From Anisus vortex (Eukaryota > Mollusca > Gastropoda > Planorbidae): a stretch of 64,000 nt of DNA. Shown piece by piece: positions 33,886 to 45,835 of this stretch. The DNA lies in the NCBI GenBank assembly GCA_949126835.1, contig OX421500.1:29057991-29121990 (forward strand), written 5' to 3'. Within the stretch, counting starts at the first letter, position 1. Every line of letters begins with the position of its first letter. Both the position numbers and the translations under genes were made by a program. Under the pieces are notes generated by a model. It did no database searches. It was not told the origin of the DNA and worked only from the letters and a program-made list of their open reading frames with translations.

Positions 33886-36800
33886 CTATGACTTTGTCTC
33901 TATCTTGTCGATGATACGGGGAATGGGATACCAGTCGGTCTCTGTCAAATTACTTAATTTCCCAAAGTCTCTATAAAACTGCAGTGTGTGGTCGGCTTTT
34001 GGTACCATCACACAGGGTGTAGACCATTTGCTATCACATTTTTCTCCTATGTCATCTTCTAACATATTCTTTACATCTAATTTAATATGCTCAGGTCTGA
34101 TGGGGTCAAATGGATGCTGTTTAATAGACCTGTCACTATTGGTTAACACTACATCGTGCTCTATTACATGTGTCCTACTGGGAACATTTGTAAACATTGA
34201 CTTATTTTCATGTACCAGCTCAATAATCTTCTCCTTATCTTCTACCGGAAGATGTTCTAGCCTTGTATCTAAACTCTTAAGGGCATCTGTATTATTAAGT
34301 TTACTTTCTGCAAACTTATATTCTATCCTAGATAAATCCGTCGGGACTCTAGCTAATGAAATCATGGGGACCTCCCGTGGTTTACTCTTTTCCCTGGAAA
34401 CATAGGGCTTAAGTAAATTAATATGGCATACCCTCTGTTTTTGTCTCCGGTCAGGAGTCTTTATCAAATAATTGACCTCGCCAAGCTTTGACTCTATCTC
34501 ATAGGGTCCACTAAACTTTGCACTTAAAGGCTGATTTTGCAAAGGTAGAAACACAAGAACTTTGTCACCTGGTGCAAAAGTTCTAGCTGTAGCTTTACGG
34601 TCATAGTTCTGTCTCATACGCTCCTGCATCTGTGGAAAATGAATCTTCACATGGTTAAAAGCATGATAAAGCCTATTTTTAAATTTATCTACATATGACA
34701 AAAGTCCAATCGGTTCACTGTCCGTTAGCCAAGTTTCATGTAGAAGTTTCAACGGACCTCTGACTGAGTGTCCATACACAAGTTCGAATGGGCTAAACCC
34801 CAGGGATTCCTGAGTGGCCTCCCTTGCAGCGAACAGTACATAAGGCACACCCTTATCCCAGTCTTTCTCGTTTTCATAACAGTACTTTTTAAGCATCGAT
34901 TTTAATGTCTGATGAAACCTTTCCAGAGCTCCCTGGCTCTCAGGATGATTGGTACTTGATAGCCTATGGCTTATCCCTAATTGTTCCATGACTTGTTTGA
35001 AAATGTTCGAAGTAAAGTTAGTCCCCTGGTCGGACTGTACTGTCTTCGGTAGGCCATAACGCGTGAAGAAATTTGTCAGGGCGTCTACCACCTTCACTGT
35101 TGTTATGTTTCGCAACGGAATGGCTTCCGGGAAGCGAGTGGATGAACACATGACTGTGAGCAGGTATTGAAAACCGGCTTTTGTTTTCGGCAACGGGCCC
35201 ACGCAATCAATGAGTATATGACTGAATGGTTCGTCGAACGCTGGTATCGGCTGGAGTGGAGCGACAGGAATTCGTTGGTTAGGACGTCCTACCATTTGGC
35301 ATACGTTGCAAGTCTTGCAGTATTGTTCGACATCTCTTCTCAGTCCTGGCCAGTAGAAGTAAGGGAGGATACGGTGGTGCGTTTTTCGGACTCCCATGTG
35401 ACCAGCGAAAGGAAGATCATGCGCCATACGCAGTATATCTTGACGATAGCACTTAGGTATTACAATCTGGTGAATACTGTCCCACTCGTTTGTACCTGAG
35501 TTGAGCGGTTTCGACTTTCTCATCAACACTTCATCTTTCATGTAGAAACATTCCGCCATTGCATCTGCAGTCTTTTCATCGACAGCTTTCATTCTGAGTT
35601 GCATTATTACTTCGTCATTCAATTGTTCTTTCACCAATTTCTGCTTTGGTGACAAAATGTTATCGTTCTCTGTTGCATCACCAGTTGTTAGTTCAGCAAA
35701 GAACGTAGCACTTAAATCGATGTCAGGTGTTTCAGTTATCACTGTTTCATTCGCATGTGTGTCTTCAGAATAGACAAACACATCTTTCGTTGCACTACAC
35801 GGCGTAGCAGGAGTCTTTACCGACTTCTTTTTCTGCATTGCTCTTGTCAGTGCACATGTTGGGCGTTCATTGGCAGGACGTAGGTTTTTGTCCTCCGCCA
35901 TCTTTGTCTCCAACACTTCAACCATGGGCTCGACAGTGACTCTGCCGCCCATAATGTCATTTCCTAATATCATGGAAACGCCTTTGACGGGTAGTGCGCG
36001 CCACACTCCCACTACGATGTTACCTGTAAAAATATCCGACTCGAGTTTTATTCTGTGCAGTGGAGCTTCCACAGCCTCCATACTAGCACCTCTCAGCACA
36101 ACAGACTCACCGGTACTGGTGGCATCTGTTAACGGCACACTGCCCTCCAGGATCACGCTGACAGCAGAACCCGTGTCACGTAATATCTGTATTTTCTTCT
36201 TGCTGAGTACATCGACTTCTGTCGACACTGTCCCCTCGTAGACAAAGGGTCGAAAATCGGATAGGTCGTCCTCTTCCGGGACTTCAGGAACCATCTGTTC
36301 CTCACGGCCTTCTGAAAGCATAATAGATTGAGTACAGCTATTCTCTTTTACCTTAGATAGACTGTTCTCAAAAACCATCGACTCCACAACTATGGGCGAT
36401 GCCGGCCGCATTTCTTTTGAGTTTCTTGACCCTGTGTTGCACACTTCTTCTGTCTGCTTGCTATCTTTCTGCACTCTGGCACAGTGTAGAATAGCACCTT
36501 GCTTCTTGGTAAGGATCCAACAATCTTTCTTCATGTGGCCCTCTTTCTTGCAATTGAAACATACCACCTTTGCTTTATTTACATCTGTCTGCTTCCTGAA
36601 ATGAACTAAGTTACTATTATTATTTACACCACTGTTCTTATTATTGTTTTCACTTGTCTCTTTTGGTTTACTAGCCTCCTTGGGCTCTGGTTTGTGCACT
36701 TTGGGTTTGTCAGCATAATATGGCTTTATGCTGGCGTGAATTATGGCATAGTTATCTGCCAATCTAGCAGCTTCATGCACATCTTCAACCCCTCGGTCTG

Positions 36801-36929
36801 AGATGTGGGTTTTAATATCCACTCGAATACAATCATTGAATTCCTCAAACAATATTAGGTTCTTGAGTTTATCAAACTCACTTACATTCTGTGACCTTAG
36901 CCACTGTTCTAACATTTTCTCCTTTTGTC
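33886..36929 (-). pseudogene. pol: gag C-terminus, protease, integrase and truncated RT, element B
   Basis: The frame starts right after the gag frameshift. In the fragment's own residues: CCHC zinc knuckle about 125-138, protease DTG 253-255, integrase with an intact HHCC (MAHDLPFAGH), D576, D635 and E671, the GPY/F module, then the start of RT. RT stops after PIPRII, where the frame is joined to the extreme C-terminal region and meets a stop at once. YLDD and all of RNase H are missing. The last 320 bases before the junction (33905-34215) are far more diverged from C than anything else in the element. The product could at most supply integrase. Confidence 0.9.
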
Positions 36930-37736
36930 TCAAAAGTCTACATGAGTTTGATCATATGCCTTCTTTCTGTCTCTAAATAGCTTTCTATATTTTTCTGGTG
37001 TCAAGGAATAACTTTTGAGCACCCTATCTTTGATTACTTCATAGTCATTTATTTCCTCGGGTGTTAAACTCAACACTACGTCCAATGCTTTTCCTTTGTT
37101 GAGAGTTGACCTTAACAATAAAGCCATCTTATCATCAGGGAACTGATAATCTACAGCTATCCTCTCAAAAAGCAAAAAAAAATCTTGAACATCTTCTTCT
37201 CTGAATATAGGCAAGTGTTGCTTCATTGCGCTAATATCCATACCATTGCTGTCCCTACGATGGTCAGGTCTGTTCATGCGTGCCATCTCAATCCTTTCTC
37301 TGCTTTCAATCCTAATTCTTTCATTTTCCCTTTCAGTTTCTATCCTAATTCTTTCATTTTCCCTTTCAGTTTCTATCCTAATTCTTTCCAATTCCATTCT
37401 CTTCATAGCTAATTGGAATTTTAGGTTTTCACTCAACCCTTCATCTTCATCATTGTTTGATGATCTAGATGACATATTTCTTACCTCGTCTCCGTGGGCA
37501 ATTACCTCGCCCCCATTGGGAGCTACATAACCTTCATTGATATCGTTCTGTCCCACTTCAACTACACTACCAGTGTTCATGGCATTCTGCCCGTTCAAAC
37601 ATGTCATAATTTCTTTGGTCAAACGATTACGATTAGGTCTTGCCTGTCCTGCCTCAATCCCAAAGGACTCAGCTAATTCTTTTAGTTCAGCAAATGACAT
37701 GGCATTAAGTTCCTCACTTGATATATTCGAAGCCAT
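36930..37736 (-). pseudogene. gag: gag, N-terminal part, element B
   Basis: ATG at 37736 gives 268 residues, ending at a TGA created by one missing T in a T-run near 36932 (C has five T, B has four). Residues 12-45 (MSFAELKELAESFGIEAGQ) look like a SAP-type helix pair. A charged coiled coil at about 105-155 contains two extra copies of the 10-residue repeat RIRIETEREN that C lacks. The capsid-like region follows (LPIFREEDVQDFFLLFERI). The zinc knuckle is in the next frame. Confidence 0.9.
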
Positions 37737-37974
37737 AGTATAGCGTTCGAAATATTTGTTATAGTAGAGTAGTATATATTGTATAATAAAATATAAAGTT
37801 CCAACTTACGATTTGTCCAGAAATTTGCACAATATAATATTAAACACTTCGTGGCATCTTCACACTTCCCAAGGAATAAAAACGCAAACCAGTTCTCTCC
37901 TCTTTTTAAAAAAGAATAGTTTCACAGTCCTGAAAACGAAACACAAATATGCCGCTCTCAGTACTACTAATGTC

Positions 37975-38154
37975 ACAAAATATTTATAGGTCAGGAAAAA
38001 TATAACTCATATTTTCCAGACGAGATCAACAAATTTTTTTCAATCCTAGATCAGGAAAAGTAGAACTCAAATATACCGATCGAGACCACTAAATTTTGTT
38101 AATCCTAGGTCAGGAAAAGTAGAACTCAAATATCCCGGACGAGCCCCCAAATTT
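37975..38154 (-). promoter_or_regulatory. Leader with primer-binding site and triplicated segment, element B
   Basis: The primer site at 38132-38149 is the reverse complement of TGGGGGCTCGTCCGGGAT. Next to it are two further degenerate copies of the same 58-60 base segment (TTTGGTGGTCTCG and TTTGTTGATCTCG types on the minus strand). It is the same layout as in C. Confidence 0.85.
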
Positions 38155-38830
38155 TGTTACGTCCACAATCCCCTTGTGGCCAGAGCTGTGTAGATCTTGC
38201 TGATAATTCTCGTTAGTCCTAGGGGAGACTTTAATTATTAGTATTTATGTTTCAGTATTACACGAACTCTTCTTATAGTCCTGGGCACAAATTCAGTATT
38301 TGTATTCCAACATTTCCTTTCTTGTATATTATGGTAGTAGATAAATCTTATAGTAATGTATACAACACAATAGGATAGTAATTTGACAAGGAAGCTTCAG
38401 TGTAACTGTTGTTGATAGTTTATTTCAGGTGGTATGTTCAATATATACAATATATCTATTATGTACAGTTAGAATAAAATAGTGCAAACACAAACGTTCT
38501 CAAAGGAACATATTTTGAAACTCTCTGTCTTTCAGACAAAACAAATCATTAAATACTATCCGAGTGGTGCAAGGGACAGACCCACTACCAGTAGGGGTGA
38601 AAATCATGGTAGCATTACAAAACTCATAACAAAAACGATAGGAACTTCCCCTATTAAATAATGAGTCGTTCCCAGACTCTGAGAATTTGAGATCAACACA
38701 GAATCCCAGCATTACCTAGAACCTTTCGTTTTCCCACTAAACGTCCTAATATTGTGTGTAGTAAGAAAAGAGAGAGAGAGGAGAATAAACATTGCGTGTT
38801 CCAATTCTTGGAAAAACAATATACATGACA
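38155..38830 (-). repeat. 5' LTR of element B
   Basis: 676 bp, followed by AAAT. It contains an AATAAA-type signal (GAAATAAACTATC on the minus strand). Confidence 0.92.
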
Positions 38831-40865
38831 AAATGTATTCAACAAAACAAGCGTTTGTATGTTAATGTTGAATTATAGACACCATAGTAGAGAAGAGGAA
38901 ACTACAGTGGTTGTACAACATCACAAGAACGCAGAGGCTTGCCGAAATATTGCTACATGTCACCATAATAGGGGCAACAAGTATGTTGGAAGTAATAATT
39001 CATTCCTTTGGTTTATAAAGTAAATACATAAACATAAACTATTATCAATTCATTTTCTCCTATCACAGCCGTATTATAAAGTATATATATATTTAACAAC
39101 TGAACCTGAACAGAAAAACAAAAACTTTATTTTACAAGGGACCTAACCGTATAAATATATCATATGGCTTTCATCCCCTTTACAATTTTTAGCATCATAA
39201 TTTGATTGTACATTTGAGGTCCTTATGTGTTGTACATTTTGAGTAACGGATTAGACACTTACCGTTACTTTAAATTAGAATAAAATTCTAAAAGAAATGT
39301 TGACACTCCGCGTCATATTTGACTTTACCAAATTACAACAAAGGTAATATAATTAAATAAATATTAAGGAGCATAAATGACAAAATGAAGCAGCAAAATA
39401 TTCTTTAACAAAAGAATCATGACAGGTGTAATTTTGGATTATATATGATAAATCGGCATTGAATGGACACCAAGCCCCACCCAAGGATTTAAATTGACAA
39501 AAATCGTGATTCATGATTTGAAATACTTAATTGAAAATTCAGCGGATGATTATAGCAAAACTGCAAACGCCAACGAGACGAAGGTCTATGCAAATAGCAG
39601 TAAATATTGTGTAAATGAATTAAAAGTAAACTGTCACAAACTCGTAAAGATCCCCTCTTTCTAGTGTCTTTAGGCAATACTATATATATACTAGTATATG
39701 ATAAATACATGCAGGAATAGCACAGAATATAATAACGATGGACAAACTAAAGTGTTTTCAAAATATGAAAATCGTCATTTGATGAACTTTCTGTAAAGTT
39801 GATTTTTTTGTATCAATTTAATTAATTGTCTTTGTCGTACAATCCTCAGAGATGAAACAGGACTGCCAAATGATATATGTTTGTACCATACGATACAACT
39901 ATTAACGCGAAGCATAAAGCGAATGAAGATGTCTGAGAAAGAATCTGAAACGTCATTAGCCCATACTATGACATGTTTTACACAATAAAGGGGATTTACT
40001 AAGACGGAACCAACATTTCTAAAAGACAATAAGTCTTACAACAACCATCATTGAAAGCACAGTTCAATGTGTCATAAGAAGTGACAAAAATAACACAAAT
40101 AAATAGGAGAATATAAATGAGTGGATTGGACTTTCCTTTATTGTCTTAACAAATGAATAGACTGTTAAAAAATTGCAATATTGATCTATGCATTGGTTAA
40201 GCCTTTGTTAAAGGAAATTATATGTTGTATCGTAAACCATTTAAAAATAGAGTTCTACTATTCCAGTTTATACTAATTAATAGTTATTTACATCACAGCT
40301 ATAGTACCAGTAAAAAGAAAAGATGTTCTTATCATGATTGTGAAAAAATTACAAATTTTGAATGTACTTACCGTCACCGAAATGTTAGTAAGATATTGTA
40401 TGTTATGTTATATATTATTTACCTACAACATATTAAGATTGCATCTACTCGAATCAAAACGATATCAAACATTACAAATGCTAAGATACTACATGTTAAT
40501 GTTGCTATACAATATTACAATGTAAACTATTTTATGTTTTAAGCAAAATATAATGGTCTAGCACTAATTACACTGCATAATATTTGATTATTGATTTTTA
40601 ACTAGCAATTCATTTATTTACTTATTATAAAAACATAGTTACTAAAGAAATATATAATTGTTTTAATGAATTCAATTTACTAACTTATACATAAACTTAC
40701 ATAGCTGACTTTTTAACTGAGGTGAATTGAAATATTAGCTGTAGGAATGGAATACGCACTGTGTTAGGTTTCAATAACACATGACTTTTATACCCCGAAT
40801 ATTTGTGAAGTGACCAAATGTCGGAGAGATTCCATAGATTCGGTGAAGCGGTAATTCACAACTTT

Positions 40866-40896
40866 ACATTTCATTGTTAACATCTTCAGTAGCCAT
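40866..40896 (-). pseudogene. Exon-like ORF, copy 5, truncated
   Basis: MATEDVNNEM followed by a stop. The upstream context (GAGGAAATAGAG) and the start match the other exon copies, but the LERLR...LLGN half and the donor are gone. This marks the start of array unit 5. Confidence 0.35.
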
Positions 40897-41707
40897 CTCT
40901 ATTTCCTCTATAAACCAAAGCTTTAAATAATAAACTGTAAGTTAATAGAAATTTAAAGTTTAGTTATCTCTTAAAACTTATAAGACTCGGTCAACAAAAT
41001 ATTGTTAAAAATTTACTTCATTAAATTTGCAGTGTGTCACCACCTATTACTAATTATTAAGAGTTTTTTTTTCCATAAGACTTCTAAACTGTCACAGTTT
41101 TTGTTATTTCCATAATCAAACTGATGTTTTGCACGTGCACATGTATGTAAGTAAGCAATCTACATACGGTTTTTATGAATTTAAAGCTCAATGAATCTTA
41201 CATCTTGTTTACGTAATTTTACATAAAGTAAAATATTAAATTCCTTGATTTTTTTTATACAATTATTGTTTCAAGCCCATATAAAATAAATACTTAAAAA
41301 AAGGCAACACATTAATATTGCACTATTTTACTATTTGTTTGTATATAGAGTTAGGCCTATATTCAGAACTTATTTTACTTTACCAAATTACGCATAAAAA
41401 AACAACAAAACACAGAGCACAAAAATAAAAAAAGGGAGACAATCGTGTAAATGCAATATAAAGTCTAAATTATTTCCCTTAAAAAGGTATTTCTCAAATT
41501 TTAACCATCAGTAGTGTATAGCATTCTTGTTGTTGTTTTATAACTAAGGTTATTCATAAAGCCTTTTACAAATGGGAACCTTATTGTTTTATAACATAAA
41601 TAAAAAAATTATGATGATTATTGTCCAGAGAAACTCAAGGTAAACTATTTAATACTAGTTTCATGAACATTATTTTGTACTAAACTGTCTTTATTTGTTT
41701 CTTCAGT

Positions 41708-42381
41708 TGTATATTTCTGTGTCACATATTAAAAGCACCCATAGCTCTCTCTCAACGCAAGTATTGTGAGCGGTACTAAGCTTAGACTATTCTAGAAATC
41801 CACTCTTGTACCGACCTCAAATTCTCGGAATAACTAGGAATAGTTTATTAATTTACGTACAGGGGAGTTCATATTAAAACTGTCGTTTTTATTATGATTT
41901 TAGTAAATTATACCATTATTTTCACCCCTCCTAGTACTAGTCTCTTCCCTGCTCTTCTCCGCGAGTATTTAAGGTTGGGCAAACTGCTAGGCAGCAGAGT
42001 TTTGTAGATATTATGTCTTTTGAGCCTGTTATGGGCGCTTGTGTTGGCATTTTTTTCATTCTAACTGTATATAATCTTCATATTGTATATATTTGCACAT
42101 ATCACCGGAATTAAAATATTGTCTCATTTGCACTGAAGCTTCCTTGTCAAGTTACTATGTTATTTCATTGTTTACAATATTATAATATATATATTTATTT
42201 ACAACTACAACGTCAAGGAAAGGAACTGTTAGAACACAAATCCTTATTTTGTTCCCAGAACAATAAGGAGAGTTCGTGTAATACTGAAACATAAATAATA
42301 ATAACCAAAGTCTACCCTAGGACGAACGAGAATTATCAACATTTACACGGCTCTGACCACAAGGGGATTGTGGTCGTAACA
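41708..42381 (+). mobile_element. Diverged solo LTR related to elements B and C
   Basis: 674 bp, against 675-678 for the intact LTRs. It aligns along its length: CTCAAATTCTCGGAATAACT, TTTTCACCCCTCCTAGTACT, CACTGAAGCTTCCTTGTCAA, GAGTTCGTGTAATACTGAAA and the end ACAAGGGGATTGTGGTCGTA followed by ACA. No internal region is attached, and I see no clear target duplication (CAGT left, ACTG right). It is much older than B and C and shows that the family was active earlier. Confidence 0.85.
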
Positions 42382-42554
42382 ACTGTTTCAAATTTGTAAA
42401 GAATAATTTTATTTAAACCTTTTTTAAAGCTTTATAATAATCATATTTTAGCATGGCAAGTTGTTGTTTGCTTTAAAATGTAACTTGTTTGTTTAATAAG
42501 TAAACATTTCGCAATATGTTTGTGAGGAGGGTATTGAACCCTCGACAGATATTT

Positions 42555-42645
42555 CCACCCTCGCTGCTTTGCGCGCTGTCGTGTTTGATCTCTTTATAAA
42601 CAGACGAGGGCTTGGGTTTCGTTCATTGGTTGATAAAAATACATG
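42555..42645 (+). promoter_or_regulatory. TATA-containing conserved block, unit 5
   Basis: TCGCTGCTTTGCGCGCTGTC, then TTTATAAACAGACGAGGGC, then GGGTTTCGTTCATTGG. Units 1 and 2 have the same block at about 1921 and 7907, with the TATA spoiled (TTTATCAACAG, TTTATAGTCAG). The GCTGTCGTGTTT motif also occurs in the 28-base block at 5105. Promoter function is inferred. Confidence 0.25.
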
Positions 42646-44117
42646 ACGTAGTTGAAATAGGTAGTGTAAAAATAAAAACCACTAAAGTCACATTGAAATA
42701 TAACATTTTCTAAGCGTGAATCTCTACATCAATTAAAAGCGTTAATAGATCACATTCATCGCTTTTTTAGTTTATAACGCTATGAAAAATATGAAAAATC
42801 AAGTTAATGGAATTAATGCTTTGTTATTTTATGTATGCATCGCCCAACTGTAAATTCGAAATTTCCCGATAACATTTATTCTTACAGTTTTTTATAATCA
42901 TAATTGTGTGTTGTTTGACAAACACTCCAATTAATAATATACAATTATGGTACGTAAAATATCATTAAATCAAATTGTATGTATATTATAAAAAAATAAT
43001 ACATATATGAAATACACCTACTTTATTTACCGTTATTTCATCACAAGGTTATGATTTATTAGACTGTTACTAGAATACAATTGATTAATAACTTACGGTG
43101 CTATTATTAAATGTTCGTAATTTAAAAAAAAAATCTAATAATCACATTTTAAACTTGTTTTTATTAAGTGGTTTTATTTTTCATAAAAAATCGCCGAATA
43201 GCAGCGTCTAGGTTCGCGCACCAAAGGTCAAGTGTTATAATCCTAGTAAATTATTGCAATTTTCCTCGAGCTGGACATTGTCCACCCAACTCGAATCGTT
43301 ACCTGACATAAGTTGGAGCAAAGTAAATGCCGTTGAGTATTATTTTATCCGAACAATCTATGTATGTCGTGGTCACATAATATGTTAAACGCGGTTTCGG
43401 ATTTACTATACATATTTTTTTATTAGTTAAAATTATATTCATAAAAGTGTAAAACATATTTTATATAATAATTATTTATGGCCCTAGGGTTTACTTTGTA
43501 AAAAAATAAGTTTTTAAAAAAAAATCCTTTAAATTTTTATTCTAAAATAAACACATATCATAGCTTTATAAGATTTTGTATCATCTTGTATATAAACTTA
43601 CAACAACAATTTAAATTTCAATTCATTACTCAATTTTACAAACATGCCATCGTCGTTTTTCGACAATAGTTGTCTTTTCACAACGTTCTTATGTATTGTG
43701 ACATATCTATCTAAACAACTTAACAATTTATTGTCATATAGTCTTGTAAAGCACTACGTAATTCTACCTAGGTAATGTATGTAATTTAATAAACATGAGA
43801 CTGTTTGCGAGTCATTATCATTGACAGTTAAGTTTGAGAGAATAATTGATCATAGTGAGTTGAAGTGGTTCAGAAATCTTCATGATGTGTCCTATAGAGA
43901 CCAAAAGTACATTAAAGGATACATCATGCAAAAGGGCAACAAGACAACCACCTAGATAAAGTGAATGAGAAATAGATACAGTGATAAGGCAACATCACAA
44001 GAACGTACCACCATAAGGGGAAGAAGTATGTAGGCGAAAATTAATTTAATGATTTTTTTTAAAAACTAAACACAAACAATATCATTATATCATTTTTCAT
44101 ACTGTAGCCAGTATCAA

Positions 44118-45083
44118 CATATATAATTACCGTGAGTTTGTTTATATGTTTGTTTATATATTTTTTTATTTATATATATATACTAGCTGATATGTGCCCG
44201 ATTCTTCGAACGGGCTTTTTTAGAATAATATGCTTGACACATTATAGTTTTTTAGTTTTGTTTTTGCAACATACATAAAGTAGTATGTTTGTTTTTTTTA
44301 AAGTTATTTCCGGCAATTTAAACATAGCCCGGCAATTGAAACATTGCCTATTAATATAAACATTGCCCAGTAATATAAAGATTGCCCGGTAATATAAACA
44401 TTGCCCGGCAATATAAACATTGCCCGGCAATTTAAACATTGCCCGGTAATATAAACATTTCCTGGTAATATAAACATTGCCTGGCAATTTAAACATCGCC
44501 CGGTAATATAAACATTGCCCGGTAATATAAACATTGCCCGGTAATTTAAACATTGCCCGAGAATATAAATATTGCCCGGTAGTTTAAACAATGGCCGTTA
44601 CCAATGGTATAAGCCTACAGGTGCCTATACACTTTGCCCAGTAATTTAAACATCGCCCGGTAATATAAACATTGTCCGTTAATATAAACATTGTCCGGTA
44701 AGGCGACATTAAACACTCTATAAATTAAATGATACGAATTATAAAAAAACAAGTTAGGCTTATAAATGATTACTTTCAAATACCGGGTACCATAAGCTTG
44801 ACAGCAAAAATATAAAATAAAAACTAAATACCGAAAGAAACATTATCAATACTGTTTTATTGATACAATAAGCAAGTACAAAAATTAAATACCGAAAAAA
44901 TCTTTCTCACTTTAGTTTTTATTGCATTGAAAAAATTATTTTCTATTTTTTTTAGATATTTTTTACCTTTTTTATTGTTTTGTATTTATGTTTTTTTTCT
45001 TTCAGATAGTATATTATTTTTAATTTAATATTATTAATAACAAGTCAAGTCAACACAACTGTTCGCTACATTTTAATATCGAA
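44118..45083 (-). mobile_element. Minisatellite-bearing repeat with a Helitron-like terminus
   Basis: Inverted copy of 1-951. On the minus strand a stem-loop GCCCG/CGGGC (plus 44196-44215) is followed after 9 bases by CTAG (44183-44186) and T, the pattern of a Helitron 3' end. A central minisatellite (44310-44705) follows, and a well-conserved end TTCGATATTAAAATG at 45083. Non-autonomous Helitron-like elements with central tandem repeats are known in molluscs. Against this, the homology with 1-951 continues past the CTAG for another 60 bases and the 5' end does not show A-TC. The class is therefore tentative. Confidence 0.45.
44310..44705. repeat. Minisatellite of about 19-bp units
   Basis: About 20 copies of a unit like ATTGCCCGGTAATATAAAC, with alternation of GGTAATATAA and GGCAATTTAA forms. 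ORFs on the minus strand (LPGNVYITGQ repeats) are translations of it. Confidence 0.95.
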
Positions 45084-45139
45084 TTAAAAAGTCTCTTAAA
45101 AAAACCCGGACTAGCCTTTCGGCTCTTGTGTCCAGGGCG

Positions 45140-45560
45140 TAACGCTTAGGATTGAGCAATCTCTGTCCGGGCCCCAGCCACCAAACGTCACGCCGAAGGC
45201 GTGGCGTGCCGCGTAACGGGGAAGGTTTCCGCAGCCCAGCGATCGTTCACTGCGGTTCCCCTAAGGATCATTATTGTAGTGGCTTGCCCGTATACCTGCA
45301 CTGTCACCCGGTAGCACAAATCCTATACTATAGGTACATGCATCCAGGCACCGGGTGGTTCTCGAGACGGGATTGCAGCGTACATTGCTTCCTCCCCCCC
45401 TCCCGGGACCAGTGACTTCTCGGCAGTGTAATGGACCTGTGCCGCATGCGTTCGCCCGCCAGTGTATTCTTAATAGGAATGTGTCGGCGGTTTACACACT
45501 ACGCCAGTCCCTGAGGCCACAATTCTTATGCATATGTCAGGGTCAAGTCGACCAGAAACA
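45140..45560. other. GC-rich island of unknown origin
   Basis: About 420 bases clearly richer in G and C than the surroundings, containing GGCTCTTGTGTCCAGGGCGT, CACGCCGAAGGCGTGGCGTG (a near palindrome) and GGCACCGGGTGGTTCTCGAG. It sits between the 44-kb repeat and its partial second copy at 45565. Two overlapping ORFs of 75-87 codons have no recognisable domain. It may be a fragment of a LINE untranslated region or of a structured RNA gene. I cannot identify it. Confidence 0.4.
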
Positions 45561-45564
45561 ACAA

Positions 45565-45835
45565 AAAAATAACAAAAACTAAATACCGAAAGAAACATTC
45601 TCAACACTGTTTTATTAATACAATAAGCAAGAACAAAAATTAAATACCGAAAAAATCGTTATCACTTTAGTTTTTATTGTATTGAAATATTTTTTTCTAC
45701 GCTTTTTTTTATTATTTACCTTTTTATTTTTTGGTATTGTGTTTTTTTTTTCTTTTAGATAGTATAGGCCTATTATTGTTAATTTAATAGGCTATTTTTA
45801 ATAACAAGTCAAGTCAACACAACTGTTCGCTACGT
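45565..45835 (-). repeat. Partial second copy of the 44-kb repeat end
   Basis: It repeats 44820-45071 in the same orientation (CTAAATACCGAAAGAAACAT, then ACAAGTCAAGTCAACACAAC) with substitutions and small indels. A shorter fragment follows at about 45900-45935. Confidence 0.8.

Larger units (their letters stand above)
31937..38830 (-). mobile_element. Ty3/gypsy LTR retrotransposon B, defective, same family as C
   Basis: A 6.89-kb element read on the minus strand, with LTRs 31937-32611 (3') and 38155-38830 (5') that differ at about four places, flanked by AAAT on both sides (31933-31936 and 38831-38834). It has a tRNA-Pro type primer site, gag, protease and integrase. About 970 bp of reverse transcriptase and RNase H is deleted compared with C, and gag has a 1-nt frameshift. 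The family-wide order places integrase before RT. LTR identity shows a recent insertion despite the internal damage. Confidence 0.95.
31586..40865. repeat. Paralogous unit 4 of the array, holding element B
   Basis: The exon-like ORF at 31599-31671 and the region to 31936 match unit 3. Element B is inserted at 31937. To the right of B, blocks at 38900, 39415, 40108 and 40445 continue the unit order. It then jumps from the equivalent of about 3300 in unit 1 to the start of the next unit, so the right half is deleted. I see no gene in 38831-40860. Confidence 0.65.
40866..44117. repeat. Partial array units 5
   Basis: A block matching 1500-1570 of unit 1 is at 41428 (GGGAGACAATCGTGTAAATG). The CGAGGG block is at 42560-42640, and a second partial start matching 13960-14230 of unit 3 is at 43735-44035. 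A solo LTR is inserted at 41708. The stretch 42660-43730 is AT-rich, with an unexplained GC-richer patch at 43195-43390 (CCTCGAGCTGGACATTGTCC) and no ORF. Confidence 0.55.

Noticed and set aside
35167..36604. Plus-strand ORFs opposite element B, and minus-strand ORFs opposite A and C
   Set aside because: They are antisense shadows of gag-pol, equal in all copies because the coding strand is conserved.
41708..42381. Host promoter or gene near 41950 (TATTTAAGGTTGGGCAAAC)
   Set aside because: The segment aligns end to end with the LTR of elements B and C, so it is part of a diverged solo LTR.
44242..44591. Two long minus-strand ORFs with LPGNVYITGQ repeats
   Set aside because: They come from a 19-bp minisatellite. 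The unit length is not a multiple of three, so the repeats in any frame are by-products.
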